A stretch of DNA of 64,000 nucleotides from Athene noctua (GCF_965140245.1 NC_134037.1:83584406-83648405), one strand, 5' to 3'. Positions 22,701 to 37,550 are shown, counted from the stretch's first letter. Program-made: numbers and translations. Notes: generated by a model from the sequence alone, not told the origin.

Positions 22701-25700
22701 TTTCATATTTCACCAATGAAACTTTCTTCTCTCATGTTGTGTTTATAGCTTGAGATAAGAATTTCACTAATACATAATTAATTTTTCAGGAAAAATGCAA
22801 GGCAACCTTCTAAGTATGTACAGACATACTGTATTATCCAGTGACAATGTATTTTCAAACAGTATGTCATTTAGCAATGTGATGGAAAGCAATACATTAT
22901 TTTTCCCCATAAATAACTATAAGGGGGGCTTTTGACATCCAGCATACATTCAGAGGGACAGTGTAGATGATATGGCAGATACAGTTGCAGAAAGAGGACC
23001 ATCAGCCTCAGCAGGTGGAGGTGGTGCTTGCTTTCTGGAATGGATTGCTGTTCTAAGAGTTCTCTGTGAGACTGCATACTCAGCATTGCACTTTTCTGTC
23101 CTTCACCCTTAATTGGCTTTATTCTGAATCAATTCAGAAAGGTCACGAAAATGTAACCATTCAGAAGGAGGCAACAAGAATGCTTCCAGTAGAAGACTTG
23201 CATAAAACCTTCAGTCTCAGGTGAAGCAGTTGAGCGCTTTTAAGAATGGCAATCCCTTCCAAAAAGTTGTCATTTCTTTCAGCTGACCATACTGATGTTC
23301 CCATTGTGCATCTCCATCTTTCACATCACATACAGTCCCTGTGAACTTGAATTGTATGTATTCAAGTCCCTACATGCATCAATTCTTAGGGGAAAAAATT
23401 GCTTTGTTGCCAGCTCACCAGAGCAATTTCATCTGTAAGACTGATGACAGCTTGTGGATCAGGATATTAACTGATTGCTAATGGAATACTAAAATAATGG
23501 AGAGAAATGGCAGAGGCAGTAGGGTCTTGTGGTACTACATAAACTATGTTTGGTTTCTTCTCAGTAATCTTACAATCCGTTGGTCTGTTGATGCACAGTC
23601 TTCTCAGTCTGTGTTGGCTATGTTACAGCATTGCGTGGTTTGATCATGCTTTGGTTGGGTCTGGCATTGAGCAAACTCAGGGTAGATTTGAGCATCAAGG
23701 CCTTCATTGGAAAACAGGAGAGGGGCTCTAGGTGAGAGCTATAGGTTTGTGGACATGTGTGCACTGGAAGAGATGGCAGGATTTGATTAGGATTATGGGA
23801 GGAGAGGGAAGTTTTTAGCCAGGTATCATGGTTTAACATTAAATTTACATCTGTGGCTTGAGTGAATTCCTATGCATAGCTCAGCACTGGATGGAGGTAG
23901 CAACTTATTTCCATCTCTAAATGAGGTCTAAATTAACAAGGAGGTGTCACAGCTAGGCTTCAGGAAGGGAAGGGATGAAGTTGACTTGTAGGAAATCATC
24001 AGTACGGTTGGATTTTGTGGAGGCAAAGAAGAGTTCAAGAGGATTTAAAACTGTAATGAATCAGGCCTGCATAAACTTCCATGTACGTGACTTCCTATTT
24101 GTTAGAGCCCAAGTGGCTGACACTGTGGTTCTGCACCCTAAATGACATTCAGATGTTTTACCAAAGAAAGTTGGGGTTTTTTGGGTTTGTTTTTTGGGGG
24201 GGAGTTGTTTGGTTTTTGTTTGTGTTTTGTTTTTTCCCCCCCACGTTTTGACTTCCACCTGCTTAGTCTCAAGGGTACTGAAAAATACTCTGGTGGTATA
24301 GTGGAATGCCTTTTGGCTGCTGCTCTGCACAGGGCTGAACCTATGCTCTTTTCAGTATGAAACCTGAGCAACAGCGAGAATGTTCTCGGTGGAAGACATC
24401 TGAAATGAAATGACTCTTTTAATGATGAGCATATAGGAATACAGAGAGAAAAGGTTCCTGCTGTACACCATAATGTAGTGCCAAGCCTACTAGTGGGGTT
24501 TTATTGCTGAAAAATCTTTATCTATCAAATACTGTTCAAGGGGAACAATTTCTCAATCCTTAATCTGAGCAAAAGTCAAAGTGGTGAACTGGAAGTAGAA
24601 GGCTCAATAGCACAAGACTGAGTCTTGTGTTTACAGATTTAAGAAAGTATCTCTGGTGGCTTAAGGGTGCTATGCTGATCCTGACTTTCTCTGAACGTGT
24701 ACAAGTTATCTGCTACTCTATATTCATAGGCGAAATGTCATGCTTTGTTGTCCAGGTTCACTGAGAATCTGCTGTTTTGTCCTTTCAAAGAACAAACAAA
24801 AGGAATAAAACAAAAAAGCTCAGCTCTTTTAGGTGCACAGCAGTAATTAAAATCAAAACAAAATTCATATTGAAGTGCAGGGGGTGTTGGTTTGAAATAT
24901 TTTGACCTTTCCTTGATGGAGAAAACACTTGTGAGCAAGAGCTGAAATCTCCCCAGTCTCAGGCAGGCTTCAACAGCCTCACAGGACCTAGGGCAAGAAG
25001 AGGCAAGATGTACAAGTGTGTTGTTTTGGTTTTTTTTTAATAAAATACAAATTTAAAAATTTTTCATAATATTGTATAAAATGACAAGATCACAAGATCT
25101 TCCAGGGAAAGAAATGATGAAGAAGATGAGGAGGAGAAAAAATGAGAAATATTGCTGGGAGTGGGGGGGAACTGAAGTAGACTTATTCTAGAATTAAAAT
25201 TTAATTCTGTTTCAGAGCACTGTGCCTTCAGAGCACTGCCACTGGAATAGCTTTCCGATATTAATTATTCTGCCATCACAAGTCTGTTCATGTCTGCCTG
25301 GATATGTCTTCTTAGTTTTGTATTTCCTGTCTCAGTTGCCTTTTTTTTTTTTTCCACCTGTAACTCCCAGGACTTGCAACAAAGAATACACAGGATCCAG
25401 GAGAATGCTGTTATTTCATTTAAATTACTCTTATGTTTCTTCTTTTGGACATTTTCAAAAACAATCACGCAGGCCCAAATAAGGAAGAAGAGAGAAATCT
25501 GGCAAAGGAACAAATTATCTTCATTTCTCATGCCATATACTGTATTTGTGCTATTATCAAATGTCTTTTTTTTTTTTTTTCATTTATGTGCCACTTAGCT
25601 TGTTGGTTGAACCTGCCTGTTACTGTATACAAGAGGTGTTTCTCTCTTCCCTACTCCTGCTTTCAAAATACTTATGCTCTGCTTACATATAAGTGTTGTA

Positions 25701-26310
25701 CTGACTGACCCATTCAGTCTGAATATTTAGGGGCAGCCTTACACGCTCAGCAAAACTATTTTATTGCTATTACTTCTCTTGGGGAAGAAAAAAAAAAAAA
25801 AGGAAAAATTATCTTTTCTTTTAAATTGAGCAAGGAGAAGGCAAGGCTGCATGTCTGCTTGTGAATGGCCAGTGCCTCCCCGGTGTAAACAGATGGGAGT
25901 TACTCAGAGATGGTGTGGGCAGCAAAGCAGTTGAGCTGTATTTGACTTGCTTTCTTCTCTTGTGGCACACATATTTGTTGAGTGCAGGAAAAAAATGTCA
26001 AAAAAAGTGAAATGAAGCTTTCTTTGCTGATTGAAGTGTCCTAAAAAATGCTGCTTTTGCTCAGATGAGGAAAAATAATCAATTCTGTTCCTATCCAAGA
26101 CAGAGCTCAGTTATGTGATGACTACAGGAGGTGTAGGTTGTGTAAGGACTGGAATCATTCAGAAGAATAATGCAGCAGGCCTGGTTCTGCTAGGCAAGCA
26201 TGCCCTGGTTTGTAACTTTAAGGAAGCAAACTTGGGACTTTGACTTCAACAAGCCTGTGGTGAGAGGTTTCTTGTACCTCCATGTATGCTCCTCTAGGGA
26301 CTGTGCTATT

Positions 26311-26570
26311 CATAGAATCTTAGAATTGGAAGGGGAGGCCTCAGGGATCAACCTGGTCCAGTCTTTCTTGGCAGAAGCACGGTCTAGACAAGATGGCCTG
26401 GCACCCTGTCCAGCTGAATCTTAAGTGTCCAATGTTGGGGAATCCACCACTTTGCTAGGGAGATTATTCTGATAGTTGATCATTCTCATTGTGAAAATTA
26501 GTGGTGTCAGACACATTTCCTGGCCACCTTTGTGCTCAGGCAACACCGTTGTGTCTCCTGTCTCTGGATT
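26311..26570 (-). mobile_element. CR1-type LINE 3' fragment, minus strand
   Basis: The start CATAGAATCTTAGAATTGG is the reverse complement of a CR1-like 3' end. It continues with the typical CR1 3' UTR and tail order (CTGGTCCAGTC, the GTCCAATGTTGGGGAATCCACC segment, then a TTGTCTCCTGTCTCTGG-like block). Divergence from the younger copies in this window suggests an older subfamily. The inner border is estimated. Confidence 0.75.
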
Positions 26571-29500
26571 TTGAGGCCCAGTCTGCCTCACATGCTGTGC
26601 CTACTTTAATTTGTCTAGAAGCCCTTTTTTCATTGCTTTAATTTTATAGGGTATAACTGCTTAAAAGAAACTTTCTTACGAAGTGCCTCTGTCTTTCAGA
26701 GGGAATGCTGTTAAGAGCAACTAATAATGAACTGAATGGTTGCCTACAAAATCAATTTTTATTTCAGAAGTTAGAAGGGATGGAAAATTAGCTCTTAAGA
26801 GAACCTTACGCTCCTTGCTCCCAAAAGCTTTCCTGGCTCTCCCTTTCCTCTATTTCTGTTAGAAGAGTGAACTTTTGTGCTCCCAATTCCCTGCTCTGGA
26901 GTTCAGCATGCTGCTCAGCCTTCTCTGCGCTTTACCCAAGTTACGTCCTTCTATAACAGATGTGGGCAGGTCAGTGACTTGTGTACCTTCCCCACTGCTA
27001 GAGCAGGGAGCCTAGAAGCTGGGGTGTTCTTAGCCAAGATAGATGTGGTTTTTTAAAATTTCTTTCATGTAAGCCTGTGAGGTTCATATTTCTTTGTCTG
27101 TAGCAAGATCTAAAGAGTTGTTTGATTGGTTGTTCAGGTATGTATAGTTGATGCCTATTAGTTCTAAAAATGTCATCTTTCTCATGTTTTTTTACGTTAT
27201 CTTAATTTCCTTTTCTCCATCCTTACAAAGATATACTGTATGTCTGCCTAAAATTACCAAAGTCCATTCTTAGTGTTCAAGATTTAGCTGTCATGTAAAG
27301 CAACAGTACACATTGTTCCTAATATCTCCAATGCCTGCCTAAAAGAAATATTGCTAAATATTACCTGTAGCCCAGAATTTCTTGAAGTACCCTTGGGAAA
27401 GTAAAGAAAGCATTTATACAGCCGTGGTAGGCAACCGGAAAAGCTACCTATACCAAAGTATATTGGATAACCTTTTGTGAAATCAAGAAAACAGTGTGAA
27501 ATACTAGATCCTTTTTTCAATTCTCATCTGTAGGCCAATTGACTCTTGTCAGTTGGAGTTCTTTTTGAAGTGATGTATAGTGCACAAATGTATCATCTTG
27601 GCTTCCAAGCAAGTAGATGGAAGATGCCAGGGCTGGCTAAAGGTCTCAAAAAATACCAATTGCCCCTGCTGTGCCAAGGGGTTTAAAGCAACCCAAACCA
27701 TTTTAGAGAAGAGATACAGAAAGGCTGGATCTTCCTTGATGTTAATATTCTGCTCAGCTAAGATTAACTAATTGCTGCAGATTTCTTTTGAAGGTTAGGA
27801 TGAAGCTGTGGCAAGGCTTATTTCTACTCAGAGAATGTTCTTTTTTGGGAGCTCAAGGTAAGGTTAAAAAGTTGAATGATTATTTCATCACTGCCAACTC
27901 TCACAAAATTCATGAACTGTCCTGCTTCCTGCTATCAGTGTGAGGAGGCCAATTTGGCCTCGATTACCTGTTTGAGAAATATCCTGTAGATTTGGGATAT
28001 GTTTAGCAGTACTATGATGTGTTCAGTGCCTCACTGCCTGTGCATGGTCTTTGTGCAGTTGATGCTCTTGCCATGCTTGTTTTTTTAATCGATATTTAAA
28101 TAGCTTCTTCCTTCCGTATTGCTATGCTGCTTCCAAGCATAGGCAGCAGCTTGTTACTGAAATCTGTAGGAATGACCATAATGGAAAAGGGAGTGTTAAT
28201 TACCAGGGTAGCCCCTGTGGGAAATACGGATCTGTCAGAACTGCTGTCCCTAGGTGGATTCTGTACTCTTGAGTTTTGCACTTGTTCATTCAAAAATACG
28301 CTGCTTGGGGTTCCTTTCTCGTGAAAGGGCTAACAAAAGGCTATTTTCTTTACTGCCTTAACTTTGGCCATGAGGAGTTTCCGAGGCTCCTACTGTGCAA
28401 ATTCAGCCCCAGCAGATGCTATTTTAAAAACAAAGATTTCCAGTCTTTCAGGCATGGGAATTGTGCATGAAGAAGAGTGCATCCTGTGCACACAGTATGA
28501 GGAACTTTAGTGACTGTAAGGAAAGAAGCTTGCTCTCCCATGTCTCCCTCTCTGATGTCCTCTGTTCCCATGCTCTCATCTTACATTAGGATATCTCCTA
28601 GCAGTAACTTTTCTTCCCTCCACTTTGTGTTTTAGGAAGATGCTTGGCAAGTCCTTTGTCTTCTCCCCTGAGTTACAGGTTCTTCCTCTCCTGTGCCCTT
28701 CTTACATATTTATTCAGCCAGCAGGCTTTGTAGCCTTTGCTGCTGCTGTTCCTTCTTGTCAGCTGGTGAGCAAGGCTTGAATTTGCTCCTAACCTGCTAA
28801 CTGTGGTCTCTTGGGGGTAGTAGTGGCTGTTACCAGGCTGCTGCAGTGCTGCATTTCAGTGGTTGTAACTGTCCTCTGGGCTGCAGGCTCCCAGCTGGTG
28901 GAAAATAGTCACTCTGCTGCCTCCCTGTAATCTGAAGCCAAGATTAGGGGCATGATGACAAGGTGCATCTTCCTTGTCCCTTTCTCTCAATGAGTTAATT
29001 TTCACCAGTCTGGAAAGCTACTGACCTTTTCTTAGCAGGTGGTGTTTTCCTGCAATTCCTTTATTTGCAGCAGCCCCCCAGGAGCCTGAGGGAGGACAGT
29101 GCATGTATGAAGGGAGCTGAAGGTCAAGCCACTGTGCTCTTTAGTATGGGAGGGAGCCTCACGCAGTGTGTCTGTATGCATCAAAATGAGGTGCTGGTGG
29201 TTTGAACCTGTGCTCTTTGGAAACTGGTAAAAAGGATTTGGGTGGTGGCAGTGTGTGTTTCTGCATGTTGTTTTTCTGCTGGCAGTGAATGTCTTGGATT
29301 GGATTCTACAAGGTCATCCTCAGCTCCTAACAAAGTTCCTTGTCCCTTCTTGAGGCTTCAGACCTCTGTCTGTGATTGCAGAAGAATTCTGGCAGGAATG
29401 TGTAACAGGGAGTGAGCCTGGGTTAAATTTACCTTTTGCTGTCCTGGTCTCTTGGGAGGGAGAGAACAGAACTGTACTTCTGGCTTGCTCTTTGCCTATA

Positions 29501-29768
29501 ACTTTTGTCCTTGGGCTTGTCAGAGCTTCCCATTTTGGAAGAATGGTGGGATTGCTGTGTGTGGTATGGGGTTTTTGTTGTGTGGGGTTTTTTTTAAATT
29601 TTTTTTTTTTCTTTTTAAAGCAAATATTTACATTGAACCATATCTGTTTTGCTTTCTGTTTTTTCCCAGTCTAATCTCTCACCTCAGAACACATTCCTTG
29701 AAACCTCTCTGCCCACTGCCTGCAATACCCTCTACTGCAACTGGCAACATTTGCACCTTATTTATCAC

Positions 29769-30196
29769 ACAGAATCACAGAATCATCTAGGTTGGAAAAG
29801 ACCTTGAAGATATCTAGTCCAACCATTAACCTAACACTGACTGTTCCCAACTAGAGCATGTCCCTAAGCGCTATGTCGACTCTACTCTTAAACACCTCCA
29901 GGGATGGGGACTCTACCACCTCCCTGGGCAGCCCATTCCAATGCCTAACAACTGCTTCTGGAAAGAAATGCTTCCTAATATCCAGTCTAAACCTTCCCTG
30001 GCATAACTTGAGGCCGTTGCCTCTTGTCCCATTGATTATTGGTTCAAGAGTCTCATCCCCAGCTCTCTGCACCCTCCTTTCAGGTTGTTGTAGAGGGCGA
30101 TGAGGTCTCCCCTCAGCCTCCTCTTCTCCAGACTAAACACCCCCAGTTCCCTCAGCTGCTACTTGTATGACCTGTGCTCCAGACCCTGCACCAGCT
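29769..30196 (-). mobile_element. CR1 LINE 3' fragment, minus strand
   Basis: The block opens with CAGAATCACAGAATCATCTA followed by GGTTGGAAAAGACCTTGAAG, the reverse complement of the classic avian CR1 3' end. It runs through the CTCCAGGGATGGGGACTCTA segment and the block for the end of the ORF2 protein, then GTCTCCCCTCAGCCTCCTCT. On the minus strand a 73-codon frame (30072-29851) reads like the CR1 ORF2 C-terminus (RLDIRKHFFPEAVVRHWNGL). It is 5'-truncated, as most CR1 copies are. Confidence 0.93.
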
Positions 30197-33100
30197 TCCT
30201 ATCATTTGCATCACTGCTGCCTTTTTTCCTTCCTTCTCCTGTTTCTGTTCATTCCATGCAGTCACGCTGCCTGCCCTCAGTATCTCCTGGAAATTCACAG
30301 GCTACCTTTAGTACTGGGGAGTGAAGCACCCATACTGAGCTATCATAGGACATCTCTGCTGACCTGGCTCCCGAAGCTCTCCCATATCTTTATTTCTTCC
30401 TTTCCAAGCTGCTGCCTGGAGCTAAAGCGGCTGGTGGTCAGATTGCTTCCTTAGTCCCTATGTGGTAGCAGGCATGCTGGCAGCCTGCAGGTCTGGGGTT
30501 CAGCTGGAATCACCCCTTGCTCTAACCACATCGGGTGAGCTTCACACCCTGCCCTGCTGAGAGCCTCATGGCCAGCCACCAAGAAGGTTTTAATCCCATT
30601 TCAATCCTTTTTGACAGAATTTGAGGAAATCTCTGCTTGTTTCACAGCTAGGTCTCACTGTTAGCGGATTTAGGTAAGTAAATCAGTCTTGCTTATATGT
30701 GAAGAAAATAAAGGCATGCTAGGAAAGGAGAAGAAGCCAGAGTGCTAGAGGATGTCTTAATATCTAAGTATCTTAATCCTTTCTTCAGAAAATAAGTAAT
30801 TTAAAGGGTCAGATTAAGTATAAGGACAAATGATGGTTGGTTTGGTTCCCAAAGGAAGATTTGTGAAACTGAATGGAGTGATCAGGAATGTCTGAATTGG
30901 ACAAAAGATTTTGCTATTTCTTAAAAGATTTTATTTCTAATTCTTCAGGTGTTTCATGTTAATTCTCTTTTCTAATAACAGTGGAGGAAGAAGGTGAATA
31001 TAAATTAGAATGATGACAGTGCAAATTGAGCAGTGTCAGGGAGAACTTGTGTAGAATTTATTTGAAAAAAGAAAAAAGGCTTTTGATCATCAGTGAAGCT
31101 CAGTAACAGGGTATAATGTAGGAGATAAGGTAGTTGTATGGAGAGAAACATTCTATAGGAGTTTTCTGGAAGAATAACATTCAGACTTTTCCTTTCTTTA
31201 AAACTTCACAGAAATACTTTATTACTTTTTTTAAAAAAATTATACTCTTTCATCTATTTGACACGTTACCTATTGTACCTGATTGCACTTTCTGCTTAAT
31301 CTGTTTTAAAAAGTATTTCTGGAAAAGGTTTTGGAAACTTGGCGCAAATGGAATTTTGTTTGAGGGTTTATTTCTTAACGTTCTTCATAGCATAATTGCA
31401 TTAAGTATAGAGTATCACAGCCTGGTAATTCTTGGAGCTTGCTGAAGAAATCCACAGGATTTCCCGTCACCAGAAGCATGTGCAGTGTTCCAGAGGCTGG
31501 CAGGCTGCCCTGTAGGCCTTTCTCTCCATCCTTTGAAATGTTGAAACATCCAGTTGTCACTGCTGCAGGCAGGATCCTGTGCTGGATAGACCTGAGTCTG
31601 ACAGTCTGGCAATTTTTGTCACTTCAAGACTGTCTTTGTTTCTTCTGCTGGTGTAGCATGCCCATGTTTTGGTGTAGGTACTTACATGCTGCTGGACTGT
31701 GCTTAGAAAGGTATAAGGTATCATCTGTAAACTTTTCTTTCTGGTCCCTTCATTAAAAAAACCCCACATTTTTCTTCTGCAACCTAAGCCCGTGTAACCA
31801 CTCCAGCCTGCAAATAGGCTGCACACCTGAGAATCCCACTGACTTCAGTGAATATCAGATTCTTTAGATAATGGATTTTTAAGCTTTCACCTCTTCAGGT
31901 AGGAGACAGCTGACCAAGGGCAAATTTTATTTACACAGCAATGCATCTATTTGATGAAGTTTCCAAGTAAACATAAGTAGCATTCTCCAGAATGGGAGGG
32001 ATATATTGTGTTGTGTTAATGCAGTTACAGTTAAAGCATCCACATCTCAAGCGGCATTCATCAAACACGGTGCTTTGTTAGCCTAAAAGTAAAAGGCTTT
32101 AAAATTGTGTTTCCTGTCTATTGGTGAACAGCTAGAAAAGAAAGATCTTTGAGGCTACTTTTGTTTTCTTCTGGATGTGCTTTATTGCAGCTACTTGCAA
32201 CCTAACATTGCGATTCTGCCATCATTCATAGTGCTTGTCACTGAAAAAAACATTATGGCTTTCTAAGGTCTTGATACTGTTGTTATTGAGTATCTTTGAA
32301 TAACTAGTTGAATTTGACACGCTTAGGAAACATGCCAGAGGGCAAAACAAACATCACTTGCATTCTTGCATGTGGCAGTGAAGAGGTCTGTGAAGAATGC
32401 CACCCTGTCCCTTGGCCAGCTTCCAGCCTCCCCTTCCCTGCAGAAGTGAAAACCTATGAAAGGAGTTATGTGTTATTGTGCTGTGCCAGATATTTTTTTT
32501 TTCTTTTTTTTTTTTTAATGGAGCAATAATGCTTTGAAAGAGAGGTATGTGGCTTCAGATACCTGTACTGTAGCTCTTACAGTACTTATTGACAGGATGG
32601 CCCAATTCTCTTACTAATCTTGCTAAAGTTAAAATTCCCATTAGCCTCGTTCTGGAGACATTCAGATAGTTAATGTTTATTCTGTATCTTAGAGACACAG
32701 TTGCAGCTGTCTCTGGTTAACTTTTTGTTTCTTTAACAAAATTTGTTTCTTCTTGATTTAATCTAAAACTTGCTTAGGATGCACACAGTTTTAGGTTATA
32801 TTCAGTTGGCATCTGGGAAGTCTGATAAGACCTGGATTTCCCAGATGTAAGCTTTGCAGCAAATCCAGAAGCCCAGTGCTTACAATCAGAGCATTGATTG
32901 CACACTGGTGAGAAAGGTCCTTGGTTTTTTTTTTTTTGCTTTTAGAGTCCACTGTGTAAGAAAGATACTTCTACTACTCTTGCCAGTAACTGCAAAATTT
33001 CTTCCAAACTTGTCTTAATGATACAGGGTCTGAATCTTATGTGCTAATGTTCAATTTTTAATCTTTCATTAATAATGGAAACTGAGACTACGCTGAGTAG

Positions 33101-34407
33101 TATATGAATCGCTTTTGGATTGATGTAGTGAGATGATGTGAACATGAACATCTTTCTTCCCCTTCTCTTCCAGCATTGCACAACACAACCCAGGCTTTTT
33201 TGGGTGACCAGGGTCATATGTCTGTGTAAGTTAGGTTGCTGCTCACTTAGCCTTAGGATTTCAGCTCCAGCATTAAAGTAGCCTAGTATTAACTTCTGTA
33301 TTTGTATACATTAGTTTTACATTTTATAACACAGTGTGATGTTCCAAATGGTAGTGTGACACTTTTTGGAGAAGCAGAAAAATTCTCCGATGAGAGAGAA
33401 TGAATTATTATACAGGAATAGGGAGCTAAAAGAAAAAAAAAAAAACAACCCACAACAGATTTCCTTTTGTGATTTTTATTTTTTCGGGGTGGTTTGTTGT
33501 TTAGGTGTGTGAGGTTGGTTTGTTTGTTTGTTTTAGACTACATGATCATATTTGCTTTTTGCTATTTTCACTGTAGGCAAGCTACTTCAATCTGCTTCAG
33601 ATGAACTCTTCATAACATAGGTATATCATCCCTTGCCAAACTACAGTCTTCAGAGTTTTAATTAAAGACTGTAAAGCCCACTGAGCTCCTATCACGATTG
33701 GAGCTTCAGAGTTGTAAGGTGTTACTATCAATAAATGCTGACATTTTAATTTTCATGTTTTTATGGAAAAGTTGTCCTCAGGTAACTTCAGGTATTATAA
33801 TTGATGCACTTGTGAAAGCTACAGAGCCTGTAGGTTAAGCTGTTCTCATTAGACTGTATAGGCTGCAAGAAAATGACTGTAATGTTAGTTTCTTATGTCT
33901 TAGAAAAAAATTAAAGGCTTGAATTGCTTTTTTTCCTCTATCATGTAGATTACAATAAAGTTATTTTCTGTAGTAGCAATTATTGGATAGAGTGACCTTT
34001 ACCAATTTATGACATTCATGTAGTGGAAGGGACATTTTTCCACTTGACCTTTATGTAATGTGTCGGCTTGTCCTGTAGCACCAAATGAGTTGCAATTGAC
34101 AGATTTGATGGAACACTAACTTGACAGGAGCTTATTGTTTGGAAGAAGATATGTGGTGAAATGTGGAGCCTCTAGTAAATAACATAACAAAAGTTATTTG
34201 CCTGTCTTCCATCACTGAGGAACAACTTGCTTAAAAATGACTGCTGCCTAAATTGCAATTTGAACACCAATTAACCGAGATTCTAGCAAAACAGTAATCA
34301 AATAGTGATATTTCAGAGTAAAATGTGTATTGTTTTAACTTTTTTCCTCTCTTTATTATGGAACCAAGTAACAATGGTTTTCTGTATTTTAACCTTGCTT
34401 CTTTCCC

Positions 34408-34934
34408 CTGCACGCTGCACTGGTGAGGCCACACCTGGAGTATTGTGTCCAGTTTTGGGCACCTCAATACAAGAGGGATATCAAGGTGCTGGAGCAAGCG
34501 CAGAGGAGGGCAGTGAAGTTGGTGAAAGGCCTGAAGAACAAATCCTATGAGGGAGTTGGGACTGTTTAGTTTGAGGAAGTTAGTTAGAGGGCTAAGAGGA
34601 GACCTCACCACTCTCTACAGCTATTTGAAAGGACATTGTAGAGAGGTTGGCGATGGTCTCTTCTTATAGGTGATTAGTGGCAGAACAAGGGGGAATATCT
34701 TTAAACTCCAACAGGGGAGGTTTAGACTGGACATTAGGAAAAAACTTTTCACAGTAGTAGTGGTCAGACAGTGGAATAGGCTGCCCAGGGAAGTGGTGGA
34801 GTCACCATCCCTGGATGTGTTTAAGATAGATGTTGGGGGATATGGTGTAGGGGAGAACTTTGTAGAGTAGGGCTGATTGTTGGACTCGCTGATCCCAAGG
34901 GTCTTTTCCAACCTGAATGATTCTATGATTCTTG
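34408..34934 (+). mobile_element. CR1 LINE 3' fragment, plus strand
   Basis: The copy starts within the reverse-transcriptase-distal part (GCACTGGTGAGGCCACACCT, then GGAGTATTGTGTCCAGTTTT). It passes through the conserved RLDIRKKLFTVVVVRQWNRL coding remnant and ends at the CR1 terminus AATGATTCTATGATTCTTG. The frame is broken relative to an intact ORF2 end. It is the longest CR1 piece in the window, at about 530 bases, and is truncated at its 5' side. Confidence 0.93.
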
Positions 34935-36361
34935 TCTTAACATCTCTGTCCATAAAAAGAAGAGGAATAAAAGTCAAACAGTTTTCGGTATATGATGAAG
35001 AAGACATGTCTCCCAAGAGGGTGGGAGAATGTGTGTGTGTATATGTAAATATTTATACACTCCACCCAAAGATGAATATATATGTATGAGTAGCTTCTTT
35101 GGTTATTTATTAATATATTAAAGAAATAACGGTCATATATAAGTCTGGGAAGAAAGAATTTCTGGCTGTGGGGAGGAATGGGGAGCTATGACCACAGGCT
35201 AGGGTGAGGGTGGATAGTGTAGAGAGAGCTGCAAAAGGGGTCCAGACTGTCCCTGCCCCACTGCTTCTGCTGGGAAGCCCAGAGGTCAGTTGCTCTTCAG
35301 ATCTGTCAAAATAAAGCAGGCAGAGGATTGTGCTTTTTGAGGAGAAATTTAAAAGCAAAGAACAGCAGTCAGTTATTTTGGGTGTCTTGTTATAATCCAG
35401 TATCTTTTTCTGCTCTGGTTGAGGGTTCTGATGCTTCCCATAAATAAAATAATTCCACTTACAAAATGGGTAAGACAAGGTTGTAGCAGAACCCAGGATC
35501 TATCTGAGCTATTCAAGTAATTACCATGGCTTTTTAAAACTATTGAACAGCAGGATTGATAAAAGAGCAGCAAATACCATCTGTCTGATCTACATATTTT
35601 ACCACAGTTCTTCTCAAGCTGTCCAGTTGAGGTAAAGTAAAAAGGAGCTGAATGGGTGTGGGAGGGGAAAGCAACTCAGCTATCTTCAGCATTTGCAAGA
35701 GGAATTTGGAAGGAAAAAACTTTCATAGAGGTTGCTGATTAAACACCTTAATGTAATCCTTACTTGTTATTTCAAAGACAATCTGCTCAAACAATAGAAG
35801 AGGATGCTGCTGGACAGAGTCAAGGTAGGAGGCTGAATAGACATGTTATTTTGCTGTGGCAAACCAGGTGGTGTAGGTGTACTGACATAGAGTGAAATTC
35901 ATAGCAAAATTCATTACTGCAGCAAGACTATTTAATTGTAACTCATGAACGAAGTAGAGATTAGTTATTGTGAAGCTCTATTCTAATGAGAACTTATTTT
36001 TTGCAGTGTTTGCATTTGTAGTTAACACATGCTATAGAAGATAGTAGGCTTTAATGTCTTTATTTTATGTGCTTGCAGGAGATGTGTAGAAAGCTCAGCA
36101 GCAGGGCTGGAAGCAGAACCTGTGTCTGGTGAGCTGCAATTCTGGGGCCTACAGCAGGATCACACTTAAAAAGATGTCCTGTCTTTTGTATGTGGGTCAT
36201 ATTAAAATGGAAAATCCCTCGTCCTTTCTGGAGCACCAGCTTTTCTGAACCCCTTCTGGAGAGTGTGGCAGCAGCCAAACCTCTCTCCCTGAAATTGGCT
36301 TCTAGCAGGTGCTCCCACCCTTGTCTCTACAGGCCAAGTCCCATCCAAGTCTCACTTTGCT

Positions 36362-36374
36362 CCCCCCCCCCCCC
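36362..36374. repeat. C13 homopolymer
   Basis: Thirteen consecutive C lie at 36362-36374, in a longer pyrimidine-rich stretch. The minus strand is a G13 run. Its length is likely to vary and to be prone to sequencing error. Confidence 0.9.
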
Positions 36375-37550
36375 TTCCCTCCTGGCTCCAATTCTCACCT
36401 GGCTCTCAGTCAACACAGGTACTGGTCTGGCAGCTTTGACTTCTGTCCTGAGGAGGCTCTGATGAGCAGGTGGAGAGGCTGCTGGAGACAGTGAAACTTC
36501 ATGGGCACTGGAAGAAGGCAGTGAGCCTGTATTTAAAATTTTAAAGTCTCTTAGTGTGAAGCATGGAGACTAGTGAAGGTACCTTGACACTGCTGTGCTC
36601 CACTTAGGTTGGACATGGGAGAGGCTCTTCTGTGGATCTGCGTGCTGGAGGAGGTCGGGCTGTTTGGCAGTGGCTGTTGGGTGGGCTCAGGTGTTCCTTT
36701 GTGAATGCAGTCCAGCCAGGCCTCTGACCGCATTTGGTCGTGGGTGGGACGTTTTCTCATTCGTAGCTGCTTTGCTGAAGGGGACCAAAGCAGAGTTAAA
36801 GGGCTGTGGAACTTGCCTAGGGAGCCTTTTGGTCTTCTCCCCACTGACCTCTGCTGACATTCTCCTGTGCAGCTCTGCCTGCTGCCCTGTGTGCTTGAGG
36901 GGTAATTCTTATGTATGAAAAACTTCAGGAGCTCTGTGCTGGGCCAGTGGGGACAGTCACAGAGCTAGAATGAAAAGAATATCATAAACGTGAAAAAAGT
37001 AGAGTGTGTGTGTGAAAGGGAGGAAGGTAGGGGAACAGTGATATTTAAAAAAAAAAAAAAAAAAGACTCCAGGTTCTCTATTGTTCAAATAGGAAAGAGA
37101 AGCTGGGCTTTATCTGCTTCTGAAATTAGAAAAATAAGAGGTGACTCCAGGAAGCAGTAGTCTTTTTATAGGGAACAGAGCCCTGTAAGAGAACAAAAGG
37201 GCACTAACTTTTAAGAAAAGGTCAAATTATGAAAGGGATAATACAAGCTTTCTTATGCAAGAAGCAGTTCAGATTTTGTAATTACAGCAATACTTTAATC
37301 TGAAGATCTCACACAGGTGTTAATTAAGCTTAATGAGGCCCCTATGGAGCAGTTGTTACTATCTACATTTTTACAGATAGAGGACTTAGAAGCTGAAAGA
37401 AGTGGGGTTATTCATCTGAGATCCTGTAATGCAGCACTGTAGAATCGGTGCTTGGAAGAGAATATGCAGAGCGTGACTTGAAGCCACCTGGCACAGCCAT
37501 GGGCAGAACCCTTTCCATGAAACCGTGCTGTATATTCCTACTGCTTGCTT

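Noticed and set aside
29851..30072. Minus-strand frame with RLDIRKHFFPEAVVRHWNGL as a possible gene
   Set aside because: This is the C-terminal remnant of the CR1 LINE ORF2 protein, not a host gene.
34670..34870. Plus-strand 66-codon frame with a similar sequence
   Set aside because: It is also a CR1 ORF2 remnant inside the copy at 34408-34934.
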